Source of the DNA: Membranipora membranacea | Lineage: Eukaryota > Bryozoa > Gymnolaemata > Cheilostomatida > Membraniporidae | Length of the DNA: 64,000 nt | Direction of reading: 5' to 3' | NCBI GenBank assembly: GCA_914767715.1 | Contig: OU612069.1 | Location: 6,324,001-6,388,000 of the forward strand | Part shown: piece by piece, positions 11,011 through 23,463 of the stretch | Layout: the number at the start of each line of letters is the position of its first letter | Numbering within the stretch: the stretch's first letter is position 1 | The notes under the pieces: generated by a model | Seen by the model: the letters and a program-made list of their open reading frames with translations, nothing else | What the model was told of the DNA's origin: nothing | Databases searched by the model: none | Position numbers and translations under genes: made by a program

Positions 11011-13260
11011 GGACCATATTCCCTCGACTCAGATTATTTTAATCTTCAAGAGAAAGGGATGACGTAATTCGTTTGGCAGATCACACAAAATCAGGCTGGC
11101 CTACATCGCCATACAGAGAAGCACCAACTTTTCTTGCACCAATAAACATCCTGAAACTCTATTGATTTGATGACTGCTGGCCAAGTCATACAGTCCTAGG
11201 GTATAATGCTATGTAGGCCTATTGAGATTTTCAATCCAAGAATATTTCTTGCCAAAGTAATTGTTATTATAATATTTACCAAATTATGGATTTACTTAGT
11301 TGTTTCTATAAATACAGAATGTTCAAGTGGGAAATGTGGAGTGGAAGTTAACATAAACATTTTCCTGAATTGATATTGAAAACAATATTATTGCGCTATG
11401 GTTATGAGAGTAATGTACAGCTTTCGGTTAGAAAATGTGCCGTTCCCTTATGTAAGCCTGCAGGACAAGAATAATAATACCATTTTTAAGGACATGATTA
11501 GATCGTTGGAATTTGTAAGAACACAATTCCTATTTCAGCAATATGTGGGTGTAGACTTGTGATACAGATAGTGGTGTGAACTTGATTTATTATTATTTTT
11601 ATTTATTGTGATATTCATTGTCTCTTTGAGCCAATTGTTACATATTAAATGCAATTACTTTCAGTTACATTGATTATGAGCCTGCCTGCCAGCATGTCTG
11701 AAAATCAACAAACCTACTCAGGTGGTTACAACTGTGACAAAATTTAATATAACCTTATTGCTCTACTTAATATATCTAAAAGAGTCCTAAGAGTTGATAG
11801 CAGATGTTTAAACATCATGAATCTAAATTATCTAGGTATTAAGGCAGGTATTAGGTATTAAAAAAAAGTGTACTGTGATCACATTAACCCCTCTGTACTG
11901 AAATGACTTAGGTAAAAATAATGAATAAATCTGCCAGACCATGTTTTAGAATCCCAATATTTCTCTGTCATGTAGAGGTTTCTAAAATCACTGGTTCTTC
12001 TATCATACCTAGGTACTCTTTATATTCTGCTTTCGCAATTAAATATGGGTTCCATTTTCATATTACGAACAAAAATCTAATCTGGACAAAAACTTTCAAT
12101 CATTCTGTGATGGTTTCTGCATCAAAGTTAAAAAAATGTCGGGGGAGATAAAGAGGAAACCACATAAGTCAGTGAGAACCAGAAATAACATCAAGTTGAT
12201 AACAAGATGCTGCTGTTTGTAAAGCAATTTTGAAACTCGAAATCCGATCAAAATTGATTGAGTTATGAAGATAAAACCTGAATTGTTGACAATAAATCAA
12301 TGATAATATCACTGCACCTTCCAATGACAATGCTTTGCCCACAATTGAGTGCCTCACTTCAGCTGTATGTAGTGTCCTGTCTAGGTGTATAATTAAGTCT
12401 TTTGGTGCAATTGATTATGTTACAAAAATTAATAAAAGTTTGTTATCATATTATTTCAATTAAGGTGCAATAATCTAGTATTTCCCCTAATATATACATA
12501 TCCGTGATAATTTATAATAATTTAGTTGGGGGACAAAATGACATGCTGCTAGATATTTTGTTATCACTCTCAAATACAAACTTTCTGCAAATAAGTGTAG
12601 GTGTACTCTTAATCTTTACCAGTAGGGGATGCTCTAATTAAGTCATTTGCCGAACACTCAAGTAGGCCTGTTGAGAATTTCAATCTCGGAATATTTTTTC
12701 ATAAAGTAAATGTTATTATTATAATTACCTAACTATGGATTGAATTATTTCTTTTTATAAGAATAATACGGAATCTTCAAGTGGGAGATGTCGGATGGAA
12801 GTCAACAAAACTATTTTGATATAGAAAAACATATTATGGTGATATGGTATGGAGTGTTTTGAGCAATAGTAGGGATTTTGGTTAGAAGATGTGTCTTTGC
12901 CCATTTAAGCCTGCATTACAAGACTAAAATCCATTTTTTACAGCACAATTGGAGCAATTGAATTAGTAAGAAGATACTTCCTAATTCAACGATATCTTGG
13001 TGTAGACTTGTGAAACAGATAGTGGTGTGAACTTGATCAGTGCTGCCAAAAAAATGAGTTTACTATGGTATTCATTATATATATGTAGCAAATTGGTATA
13101 TATTGAATATAATTATTTTCAATAACTTGGACTATGGGCCTGTCTGTTAACATGTCTGACAAGCAACAAAACCGATAAGGTAATAACAACAGTAATTATT
13201 TTGTCTTTTTGTTTTTGTAAATACTCTTGAGAGAGAAACTGCTTTAGTTCATAAAATTAA
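11011..13260 (+). repeat. duplicated modules Q, A, C and Q again
   Basis: Module Q (11040-11740) is followed by a small LINE-E scrap (11745-11835), module A (11838-12080), module C (12085-12420) and a diverged second Q-like block (12600-13200). Q also lies at 17300-18260, 24740-25250, 26790-27760 and 33440-33730. Module B, which sits between A and C in the first and third copies, is missing, so there was an internal deletion or a different join. Nothing coding is supported. Confidence 0.7.
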
Positions 13261-14190
13261 GAAAGTGTAGCGGCACATCTGGCAGTTCAATGATTCAATG
13301 AAAAATCAATATGTGTTGATTGATACCTTTAGTCCGTGACACCGGACACAATTGGGCGGACAACCTGTACTGGACCGGTATAGACGGAAGAGCAACTTGT
13401 TTTATTGGACAGACCAATTTTGCTGAACAGGCATGGGCGGATAGTCAAAACGGAATGCTAAACTTCTTCAGCTTGATCCGAAGCCTTTACTGACTGGCCC
13501 CTAGTGAAATTTAATTGTTGCTAGCATGGTGCCTAGTTGACATTATGCTGCGAACAGCTTAAATTAAGAGACTTTATGTGCCAGTTAAAAGAAGAGATGC
13601 TAGAGCCCCTGTAAAATTTATACAAATTTGGAGCAGTCCAGCGCTCTAAATAGGGAGATTGCTCTTGTAAGATGACTGTAATGACTAAATACTTGAAAAC
13701 ACCACCTGTATTACTGACCCTTATTTGAGCAGACCTAAATAGACCTAGATGACCATGCATGCAATGACTGGTTCATGTTCTAGCTTGAATTCAAACTCCG
13801 ATCATAGCAAGCAAGCATTTTCACACTTACTACACAGCACTTAGACATACTTCTTGTGTTGCACTTGTTTAGACAAAGAGGGAATAAGTGACAATAACAG
13901 CAGGTACTCCCATTATTATGTCATAAGACTGATCGGTGTAAACATCCCTCAATCTCTAGTCCACATTTGGTGATGCTCACTTCCTTTTGCCATCATTGAT
14001 CTAAGCCGAGATCTTGCCAATGCGACGCCCGTCGAACTAAGTCACAATATATCGAATTATATTGGAAACCAATCTGATCAAACACGTGTTTTCTCTTGAC
14101 ATATTCATTCGAGAAAAAACTACTGCAGCTCGTCTAGCATTCCTGTTTAAGGAGAGCGAGTTGTGACATTATGACAGCGTCTTATTTTGA
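13260..14190 (+). repeat. duplicated module D, first copy
   Basis: Module D recurs at 25250-26170 and, truncated, at 41470-41850. It is a diverged relative of module K: both contain the 'GGACAACCTGTACTG' phrase and a 'CATGCATGCAATG' end. No gene is seen. It abuts the LINE-E fragment and the broken LRR exon at 14312-14452. Confidence 0.65.
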
Positions 14191-14311
14191 TTTTGATTTG
14201 ATTTTCTCAAACTAATTTTTCAGAACATGTCCTTCATGCATTTCGACAAATTTGAATATTTAGGAAAAGCTTTAGGTAAAAATTTCAATTTAAAATCCCA
14301 TCTCATCCCAT
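14170..14311 (+). mobile_element. LINE fragment (local family E) fused to an LRR exon
   Basis: The RT thumb motif ('FDKFEYLGKALG'-like) runs up to base 14311, directly against the exon. In sister copies about 40-60 bp of intron separates the fragment from the splice donor. The missing intron shows that a deletion made this join. Confidence 0.6.
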
Positions 14312-14452
14312 CTGTTTGGAAGGCTGGTCAAACCACAGCCCCAAGCCTGTATAGTCTTCAATGATTGAATTCGTCCCAATCCTGCAGGTATACTCTGCAG
14401 GCCTTCATTCCCACTCACCTCTAATGACTCCAGTCCTGGCAGTGTGCAGATT
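14312..14452 (-). pseudogene. LRR exon copy with lost splice donor
   Basis: The coding part is still 141 bp, open throughout and in the same phase: ICTLPGLESLEVSG, then GLQSIPAGLGRIQSLKTI, then CGLTSLPN. The acceptor is good (TTCTCCTCCACAG at 14453-14465). After the final AACAG, however, the sequence is ATGGGA instead of GTGAGT, and the next bases are LINE-E sequence. Correct splicing out of this exon is not possible at the usual place, so it is probably skipped or is a dead cassette. Read-through would end a little further on, giving a truncated protein. It is 24 of 141 bases different from the exon at 39156-39296 by my count. Confidence 0.75.
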
Positions 14453-14859
14453 CTGTGGAGGAGAAATAATGTAACGTTAAGATCCCATGCAATACTGCTT
14501 GTCAGTTCATGGAGCAAACACGATTGAGCGACACATTTGATTAATGAGAGAAAGTTTTAGATTGATCATTTACCTAGGAAGAATTGTACCTATCAGATTT
14601 AGATTTTGCTGTCCGAATAGATTTGGGTTTCCTTTTAATGCAAGTATCTGACGAGATAGCAGTAACCATAAATCAATTGAATTCCAATCTGACGTATTTA
14701 TAGTGATGCAAGTTATGCGATTCAATTTATCAATTGATAGTGACATTTCACTCAATCCATAAAAATATGGATCATTGACTAGCCTTTGCTTCTGACTGGT
14801 ATATTTGTAATAAATTGTTACTCAATGCATCAAAGACAGATGTTATGACCTTGTCCTAT

Positions 14860-15260
14860 TTCGATATTGATTTGATTTTCTCAAACTTATTTTTCAGGGC
14901 ATGTCCTTCAAGCAGTCTGACAAACTAAAAGATAAATCAATTTGAGAAAGATGAGATAAATGTATGAACTTTAAATCCAATGTCAGTCAGATTGAACGAA
15001 ACCTAACCCAATCAGAGCAAACTTTGAGAGAAATTGTAAGTTTTTGAATGGAACGTTAGCTGCAGTCGTGTAGGCAGGGTAAATAAAACCAAAGATTGAA
15101 TATTCCTTATTGCTCTAATGAATATATTTAAAGTAGTCCTAAGAGTCAATAACAGATACTTAAACATCATAAATTTAATTTAACATAAACCTGGGACAAG
15201 ACAAAGGCATATCAATCTCACAATCAAGTGGTACCATTATGTATACCTCTTAACAGTTTC
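14860..15260 (+). mobile_element. LINE fragment (local family E)
   Basis: It contains the thumb-region remnants and the 'AVV' and 'RCLNI' stretches in broken frames, then the phrase 'ATCAAGTGGTACC' that marks the 3' part of this LINE. Sister fragments and the same right-hand flank (module F) occur at 6240, 20210 and 49460. Confidence 0.6.
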
Positions 15261-17290
15261 CAAATGTATATAAGTGATGATGCAATAATTGTTTGCAATA
15301 AGGTTGTATCCCTAACCATATGGATTCATAATTCTTAGGTGGATCTATGGCCGTTATTTGAGATTAATGTAATGTTGTAAGTCCGGAAACCTAATTCTGC
15401 CAGTTGAAGGCGAGAATTTGGCTTTTATTCAAATCGTGTAGCTTGCTGTATGGTCATAACCTTTGTGTGTGATGCTACCATGGTTATGATAATTGTGCAT
15501 ACATTTTTCGTTTCTTATTAGGAAATATTTTCTTATTTAGGTGTTCTGCAGCTAGCTGCGTACCAAATCTGTTTCTCGGTTTGTACCTATTTTTGAGAAG
15601 CCTGGGTGATGACTGTGAGATACACAGTTGTTTCTTCTTAAATCTTTCATTCAAGTAAGTTTTAGCAGATAGCAAGTGTCGTTATAAATGACATTTTTGT
15701 GATGTTTTTATTACGTTCTCTCAAGCAAAGTTTTACAACTCAGACGTTTCTTTCCAGTGACCACCAATGCATTATAAGTAATACGAAACAATACTTATTA
15801 ACTCTGTCAAGGTATGTAGGCCTATTACGATACAATACAATTTATTAAATATGTGTGTGGTACCCAGTCATTACGAAGTGCAGTGAAGTGAAAAAGTAAT
15901 GTTTGTCATCTAAGATGTCACCTCTTGGTTGTTTGATCTCAAACCAAATTTTTTACGCAGTACATGCTTGTCACTGAGAATTTTACTCTATAATATCAGA
16001 AATTATGACTGCATATACAGAAGCTTACTGTATTAGCCGAAGCTGAATAGAGTGCTATATTGTCCAATTAAGGTTGATTGTAAGATGAGATAGATCTTGA
16101 CGAAAAACTTCCTACAAAATTTATCCCCATTGTTTGACAAAATTGTGCCTATTTTCTACCTCAACAGGTATTTTTCAATTAATTCTTATTTATAAATGTT
16201 TTATTGGGCTTCCTGAAATATTAAGAGAATGAAAACAGAATTAACATGGAATCACTGGTTGCCAAGAAATTCACATGTGAAGTTTGTTCACGCGAAAGCT
16301 TACAAGATCACTTGGCAGTGAAAGTAAGCCAACGACTAACTGAGTACTAAATTGTGAGTTCATTACTTGCAACAGGGCCAACTGATACCAAGTGTCACTA
16401 CAGCTGCTATGCCTACAAATTCAAGACAAAGTTAACTCGACTTGATTTTTTTCAGGCATGACCTCATCTTGGCCGACAGCTGTAATGTAAAATGATAATT
16501 TATTCTTTTTTTTCAGTTATCGCTTTTGTTGTGACAGCTCATGCCGACCCAATTAATTGTTGGTTGTTTTTTTTGTTTGATAATTTTATTAATCAAGTTA
16601 TACCTAAAACACGCCTCCAAGACCGAGTAATTTTTTTTATTTGCAAGGCCTAATTTGAGGGGAGGGGGAGGGGGAGGGGCTTACAGCGCCTCTGTCTCTT
16701 TAACCTAAAAGTTTATTTGGTGTTCCACTGCGCTGCACAGGATAGTCAATGGTGACAGGATCACATATGACAGCTAAAAATCCCTCAATAAACAACATTT
16801 TAAATGATTTATATTTAGATATATTTATAATCTTAGCAATCTTAGAAGTTGTGCCCATTTCATATTTTATTAAAAATTAGTAATTGATAGATCATTGAAC
16901 TGAGGCAGTTCAGTTATTTGACAGGACAACCTGTACTGAAAAGGCATAAGCAGATGGAAAATTTGTTTTAATGGACAGACAGTTTTACCTGGACGGATAG
17001 ACCGAATTGAATGGCCAATTTTCTGTCAGCTCAATGACCTCCTCCCACTTGCTCTAAATGGAATTACATTGGCGGCAAAGCGTTTTTGGACTGATCAATT
17101 TAACAAGCCATCTGGAAAAGAGGTATGTGTTGGGTATACCATGAATTGGCTACATTTTTTATAGAAACAGAGGGGCAACAAAATATTACATAGTACACCA
17201 CCTGTACTATTGAACCTTATCGGAAAAGACCTAAATAGACCTAGATGAACATGCATGCAATGGCTGGTTGATGCCACAAAGTTTTAAATT
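15260..17290 (+). repeat. duplicated modules F, G, H, I and K, second copy
   Basis: The order matches 6370-8870 with deletions in G (about 15710-15740) and in I. The K block ends at 17285 and runs straight into module Q (17300), so modules L to O are absent here. The G-rich tract in module I is expanded (see 16659-16679). No gene is supported. Confidence 0.7.
16659..16679 (+). other. G-quadruplex-type tract
   Basis: Four runs of four or five G separated by single A residues fit the G4 consensus with one-base loops, the most stable class. The equivalent spot in the first copy (about 8183-8212) is G-rich but less regular, and the third copy (about 21830) lacks it. A regulatory role is not shown. 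Confidence 0.6.
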
Positions 17291-18400
17291 AGTAATTGAT
17301 AGATCATTGAACTGAGGAAATTCTAAGTTGGGTTCCTTGTAGAAAAGGATGTCAAATAACTCTATTTTAGTGAACAAGATCTTGTATCTGATAGAAATAT
17401 GCTACATTTTAATTATTACTAAGGGATAATACACCCTTAGCATCGTACTTTTGAACTTAATATAACTAGATGGTATTGGATATCTCAGAATATCTTAATC
17501 TTCACCTGAAAGTGATGACGTAATTGGTTTGGCACATCAAGCAAAATCAAGCTGGCTTACATTGCCATACAGAACAGTACCAACTTTTCTTGCACCAACA
17601 AACAACGGCAAAAGGCTGTGAATATCATCCTGAAACTCTATTGGTTTGATGACTGCTGGCCAAGTCATACCTAGGGTATATCGCTATGTAAGCCTATTGA
17701 GATTTTTAATCAAAAAATATTTCTTGCCAAAGATATTTGTTATTATTTTAATTACCAAATTATGGATTTACTTAGTTGCTTTTATAAATACAGAATTTTC
17801 CAGTGGGCGATGTGGAAAGGAGGTCAACACATATATTCTCCTTAATTGCCATTGAAAACAATATTATTGTGCTATGGTTATTGGAGTAATGTACAGCTTT
17901 CGGTTAGAAAATGTGCCGTTCCCTTATTTAAGTCTGCATGACAAGAATTATAATACCATTTTTAACAGCATGATTAGATCATTGGAATTTTTAAGAACAC
18001 AATTCCTATTTCAGCAACATGTGGGTGTAGACTTGTGATACAGATAGTGGTGTAAACTTGATATGTGCTGCCCAAAACTATATCCATATTTATTATTATC
18101 TTTAATTATCGTGATTTTCATCGTTTATTCGAGCCAACGGTTACATATTAAATGCAATTATTTTCGGCTACATAAGTAATGAATCTGCCTGCCAGCGTGT
18201 CCGACAATCAACAAACCTAATCAGGTGGTATCAACCGGGACAATAATTAATTTCCGTCTTTTTAAGGTATATACTTTAGAGAAATAAACTCCTTTGTCCA
18301 TATAATGGAGAAAGAGTAGCCTCGTATCTGACAGTGCATTTTACAATGAAAAATTAAGCTGTATTGAAACCTTCAGCAGGTACTGACTTTTGTATTTGAT
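17291..18400 (+). repeat. duplicated module Q, third copy
   Basis: It aligns with 11040-11740 and 26790-27760: 'GGGATAATACACCC', then 'TGACTGCTGGCCAAGTCATACC', then 'TGGGTGTAGACTTGTGATACAGATAGTGG' in pieces. No coding exon or transposon protein is seen. Confidence 0.65.
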
Positions 18401-19780
18401 CACTCACTCACTGCAGCTGATGGAATTCCAAACTATCCACCTGTGTCCATGCACCCTGTGCCCAAATGTTGGACACTGTTGGCGGGACATCCTGTACTGG
18501 ACGGGTGTGGGCTGACGGTCAATTTGTTTTAATGGATGGACATTTTTTGCTGGACGGATAGACAAAACGGTATGGCCAATTTCTTCAGCTCTATCGACCT
18601 CTTCCGAGTGGCGCTAAATAAAATGACTTGGCGGCAAACTGTTTTTGGACTGATCAATTTAGCAAGCCATCTGGGAAAGAGGTGTGTGTTATGTAGTGCC
18701 CCTATACCATGAGCTGGTTACATTTTTATAGACACGGAGGGGCAACAAAAAATTACATAGTATCCCACCTGTACTATTGGACCTAATTGGAAAAGACCTA
18801 AATAGACCTAGATGAACATGCATGCGATGGCAGGTTCATGCCACAAACTTGAAATTAAAAAAACGATCATTGTATCCTATTATCAACTATATGGCACTTA
18901 GATGTACTTCTTGTGTCACACTTATTGAACCAAACCACAATATATTGAAGCAGTCTTTTATAAACATGTCTTTGATTTGGTCAACCGCTTATTTTCTCTT
19001 GACATACTTTGAATACTAGATGCATAAAAATGACAAAAAGAGAAGGCAATGTTAATTATAAAATGTCAAGTTATGTCTATTCTCTTTACATGAGAGCTCC
19101 AATTCAGAGTCAATCAGTGAAACTCAATAGATAATCAATTTTGAATTGTGTGCACAATAAACATTGCTAATTATTGTCAAATTGTTAATATCGAATCGTA
19201 ATATAATTGCATATGTATGTGCTTTCATTTTCCTTGCGCCTTATTGAATCGATGATGCACTAACTAAGGTATTTGCATTTAAAACGGAGTTCCCAATTTT
19301 AAGTTTTCCTCAAAGGAAAGTTGGTGTAATGGGGTCAGACCAATGTTGTCCTGACCTCTTTTAGTGTCACTATAGGGAAGCGCATCTCCCTTACTCAAAG
19401 GTACTACTGTTGGAGGCATCTGACTCACATGTTTGTTTCAGATATCAATAGGTATTTCTAGTGATGCAAGTTACGTGACTCGGATGTGAAACTCAATCTA
19501 TAATTGCTGACTAAAAATATAAGCTTATTTTACAAATATAAATGCTGAAAAAACTCACATTGCTATTAACCATAAATCAATTGAATTGCAATCTGATATT
19601 TCAGATATGAATAAGTATTTGTAGTGATGCTAGTTATGCGATTCAATTTAGCAATTCACAGTGAAATTTCACTCCGTCCATAAAAAAATATGAAACATTC
19701 ACTAGCCTTGGCTTCTGACTGATATAATTGTTATAAATTGATACTCAATGCATCAAAGACAGATGTTATGACAGTGTCTT
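18400..19780 (+). repeat. duplicated modules K to O, second copy
   Basis: K (18475-18860), L/M (18880-19390) and N/O (19330-19780) follow the order seen at 8480-9955. At the place where an LRR exon would be expected (near 19500-19600) only the flanking intron phrases remain, so the exon was deleted from this copy. The TTAA at about 19283 is an empty site for the element found at 28932. Confidence 0.65.
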
Positions 19781-20210
19781 ATTATGATTTTGATTTGATT
19801 TCCTCAAACTTATTTTTCAGGGCATGTCCTTCAAGCAGTCTGACAAACTAAAACATAAAGCAATTTGAGAAAAATGAGATAAATGTATGAACTTTAAATC
19901 CATTGTCAATGAGATTGAACGAAACCTAACCCGATCAGAGCAAACTTTGAGAAAAAGCGTAAGTTTTTGAATGGAACGTTAGCTGCAGTCGTGTAGGCAG
20001 GGTAAATAAAACCGAAGATTCCACTCCATTTCCTTATTGCTCTAATGAATATATTTAAAGTAGTCCTAAGTGTAGATAACAGATGCTTAAACATCATAAA
20101 TTTAAATTGACATAAACATGAGACAAGACATAGGCAAGGCACACATACACAAGGCATATCAATTCCACCATCAAGTGGTACCATGATTTATACCTCTCAA
20201 CAGTGTTAAA
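19780..20210 (+). mobile_element. LINE fragment (local family E)
   Basis: It is nearly collinear with 14860-15260: thumb-region remnants, the 'AGCTGCAGTCGTGTAGGCAG' phrase, and the 3' 'ATCAAGTGGTACC' mark. Reading frames are broken. Module F follows. Confidence 0.6.
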
Positions 20211-22143
20211 ATGTATATAAGTGATGATGAAATAATAGTTGAATTAAGGTTGTATCCCTTACCATTATTTGAGATTACTGTAATGTTGCAAGTCCGGAAA
20301 CCTAATTCAGCCAGTTTAAGGCAAGAATTTGGCTTTTATTCAAATTGTGTAGTTTGCTGTATGGTCATAACCTTGTGTGTGATACTACCATGGATATGAT
20401 AATTGTGTATACATTTTTCGTTTCTTATTAGGATATACTTTCTCATTTACGTGTTCTGCAGCTAGCTGCGTACCAAATCTGTTTCTTGGTTTGTACGTAA
20501 GTTTGAGAAGCCTAGGTGATGACTCTGAGATATAGAGTTGTTTCTTCTAAGATCTTTCATTCAAGTAAGTTTTAGCGGAGAGCAAGTTTTGTTATAAATG
20601 ACATTAATTTTTGGGATGTTTTTATTACTTACTCTCAAGCAAAGTTTTACTTGTTTTACTCTTTCTCTTGAGTTTTTGAGCAGGAAATCTGAGAGTAGCC
20701 ACATATTTGTGTGTTGATCTTGAATGTTTTTCACAGAACAAGAAGTTCCTAATTCATAATAAATAAGCTATAATCAATAAATTGGCTTGCGCCATAAACA
20801 GAAGTCAAATTTATCCCTGTTGTTAGGGGAACACCACGGCCACTAGGATTTAAAAAAAGAATTGAAAAGCAATAAATCTATTACAGATTAGGTGCTCAAT
20901 TAGTCTGTGTCCCAATCTCTTACAACTCAGATATTTCTCGCCAGTGACCAGCAATACATTATAAGTAACACCAAACAACACTTGATAACTCTGTCAAGGT
21001 ATATAGGCCTATTACAATGCAATACAATTCATTTAATATAAGTGTTTGGTACTCAGTCACTACAAAGTGCAATAAAGCGAAAATGTTATGTTTATCATCT
21101 GACGTGTCAGCTCTTTGTTGTTTGATCTCAACCAAATTTTGTATGCAGTACATGCTTGTCACTGAGAATTTTACTCTGAATGACAGTTGTATCATCACAA
21201 AATGCTACGGTGTTTCTTAGATCAATTAGTCATTGATATACAGGCAGCTGAATAGAGTGCTATATTGTGGATTTAAGGTTGATTGTAAGATGAGATAGAT
21301 CTTGACGGAAAACTTCCTAAGAAATTTATCCCACTTGGTTTACAAGATTGTGCCAATCTTCTACCTCAACAGGTATTTTTCAACTAATCCTTATTAATGA
21401 ATGTTTTATTGGGCTTCTTAAAATATTGATAGAATGAAAACAGAGTTAACACGGAATCACTGATTGCCAAGAAATTTGCATGTGAAGTTTTTTCATGCGA
21501 AAGTTTACAAGATCACTTTGCAGTGAGGGTAAGCCAACGACTAACTGAGTACTAAATTGTGAGTTCATTACTTGCCACAGGGCCAACTGATACCAAATGT
21601 CACTACAGCTGCTATCCCGACAAATTCGAAACAAATTTAACTTGCGTTGTATTTTTTCAGGCATGACCTCATCTTGGCCGACAACTGTAATGTAAAATGA
21701 TAAGTTATTCTTTTTTTTCAGTTATGACTTTTGTTGTGACAGCTCATGCCCGCCCATTAAATTGTTGATTGTTTTATTCGTCTGATAATTTTCTAATCAA
21801 GTTTTACCTAAAACACACCTCCAAGGGGCAGTCTTTTAGAAACCAGTCTTTGATTTGAAATATTACAACATAATGCTGTGGAATTGCTGTGTGTGCCCCT
21901 GTGCGATGTAAGATGGTTGAGATACAATGCTTGGATGCTGCTTGAATTTTCTACTCTGTGACAGGGATTTGCAAGATCTAGTTTCTATTATCAGTGCTAA
22001 TAGTGTTGCTTGATGTCTAAATTTTCTGTAAGGTTATGAACTGGGCAACATGAAACTAGGTGGTCTGAAGTGAGAAGAGGCAAGCTCATAAGACTTGACA
22101 AGTAATCTTAAAGGTATTAAAAAAATTAAGAGTGTACTCTGAT
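20210..22143 (+). repeat. duplicated modules F to I and left part of A
   Basis: F (20210-20530), G/H (20560-21190) and I (21240-21830) are followed by an extended left arm of module A (21850-22143) that also occurs at 40440-40740. Module A is then interrupted by the hAT-like insertion and resumes at 23464. No gene is supported. Confidence 0.7.
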
Positions 22144-23463
22144 TAGGGAGTTGGAACGACCTCTTGAGGTTGGAGTTGAATTTCGGATATTTGACCTCGG
22201 ATTCAACCACAAACCGGATCGGATATGTGTTATGTGTGATCCGAGATGATACGTTTTTAATCAACACTTACTTAGCATCATTTATCTCACTAAAAATGAC
22301 AAGGAAGTATGATAGCCATTGATTTGTAGCTCAGATTAGATAATTGAGTTTGGCTGAAAGCATTCAGTGGTGATTAGTAGGCATTCAATACCTATCTCAT
22401 TTTCATAGCAATCTATATTGTTGCTGATTAAATTTGATAGATGTGTTTTTCCACACTGATTTCGAGATTACACTATTAGTATGTGTATCTCTGATCGAAA
22501 GAGCTTCTGTCGCAAATATTGAGCACCTACATTTGGCTGAAAGAGAGGACAACTTTAATTTTTATCAAATAGACATGATCGAAACAGAATTACCTAGCTC
22601 TGCATTGTTAGTTCTCTCTTCTGAGCTTAGGCTAGCAATACACAGTTTCGATGTCACTTTTCTTGTCAAAAACATGTGCTAAATGCTCTTCTAAAACTGT
22701 TAAAAGGTGATATCAGATTTTCTAAATATAAATTAGAATATTTTAACAAATAATGAGAAAATGATAAGTGTATATCCAAAAGTTTGGGTAATCATCCACA
22801 CGTCTCCTAAATACTGAAATTCAGCTGTACTCAAGCTAAGTGAATTAATTCACTCTCTATCGATCAGAGATATACATGCAATAGTATATCACGTGATCAG
22901 TGTGGTGTTTTTCTGCTGAAATCGAGAGAAGCATCTTTACTCAGATCGTTGTGAAGACATAATGCTTGTCCAATGATATTCCTTGTAACAAACTGTCTAG
23001 CTTAATGTATAAGGTTATCCTCTTCTTCAAAGTAGGAGGACAATTCCTATCCTAATCACAGTAGAGAGTTTGGGACATAGGTGCAGGGAGTTTATTCAAA
23101 CTCAGTGATTATCAATATCGGGGTTTGAGTGATCCTGGCAAATTGAGGGTCTATGCACAAATGCTCATAGTCAAGAGATCTCTGTACTCATTGAGCTTTT
23201 CAAATAATCTGTGTGTGATCCTTGAGCCGTGGCTGTTTGAGTGATATGTTGCTCCTTGTAAAGAATTATATCCGATCAGATATATGCACATTTAAATTAG
23301 GGTGATGGTTCAGGGAAAAGATTGTTGACGGTGTTTATCCATGTATTCAATGACCTTAACTGTAAAAGTACAGCTGCTGGGACTGGTAAATTTAGCGTTT
23401 GTTCGCGTTATCCGGGTCCGGATCCGATCCGAGGTTGCCTAACCCTGATCCGTTCCACCCCTA
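22144..23463. mobile_element. non-autonomous hAT-like DNA transposon, 1.32 kb
   Basis: The ends are imperfect inverted repeats: TAGGGAGTTGGAACG on the left and the complement of TAGGGGTGGAACG on the right. The flanks are ACTCTGAT (22136-22143) and ACTGTGAT (23464-23471), an 8-bp target duplication with one change. Uninterrupted sister copies of module A read ...ACTGTGATCAC... once (about 4846 and 11870), so this is a true insertion with a known empty site. Eight-base duplications and short T/CAGGG ends are typical of the hAT superfamily. No transposase is recognisable. An 82-codon open frame (22434-22682) has no domain I can name. Confidence 0.8.

Noticed and set aside
22434-22682. A gene inside the hAT-like element
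   Set aside because: The 82-codon frame has no transposase or other motif and no supporting splice signals; kept only as a remark in the element's entry.
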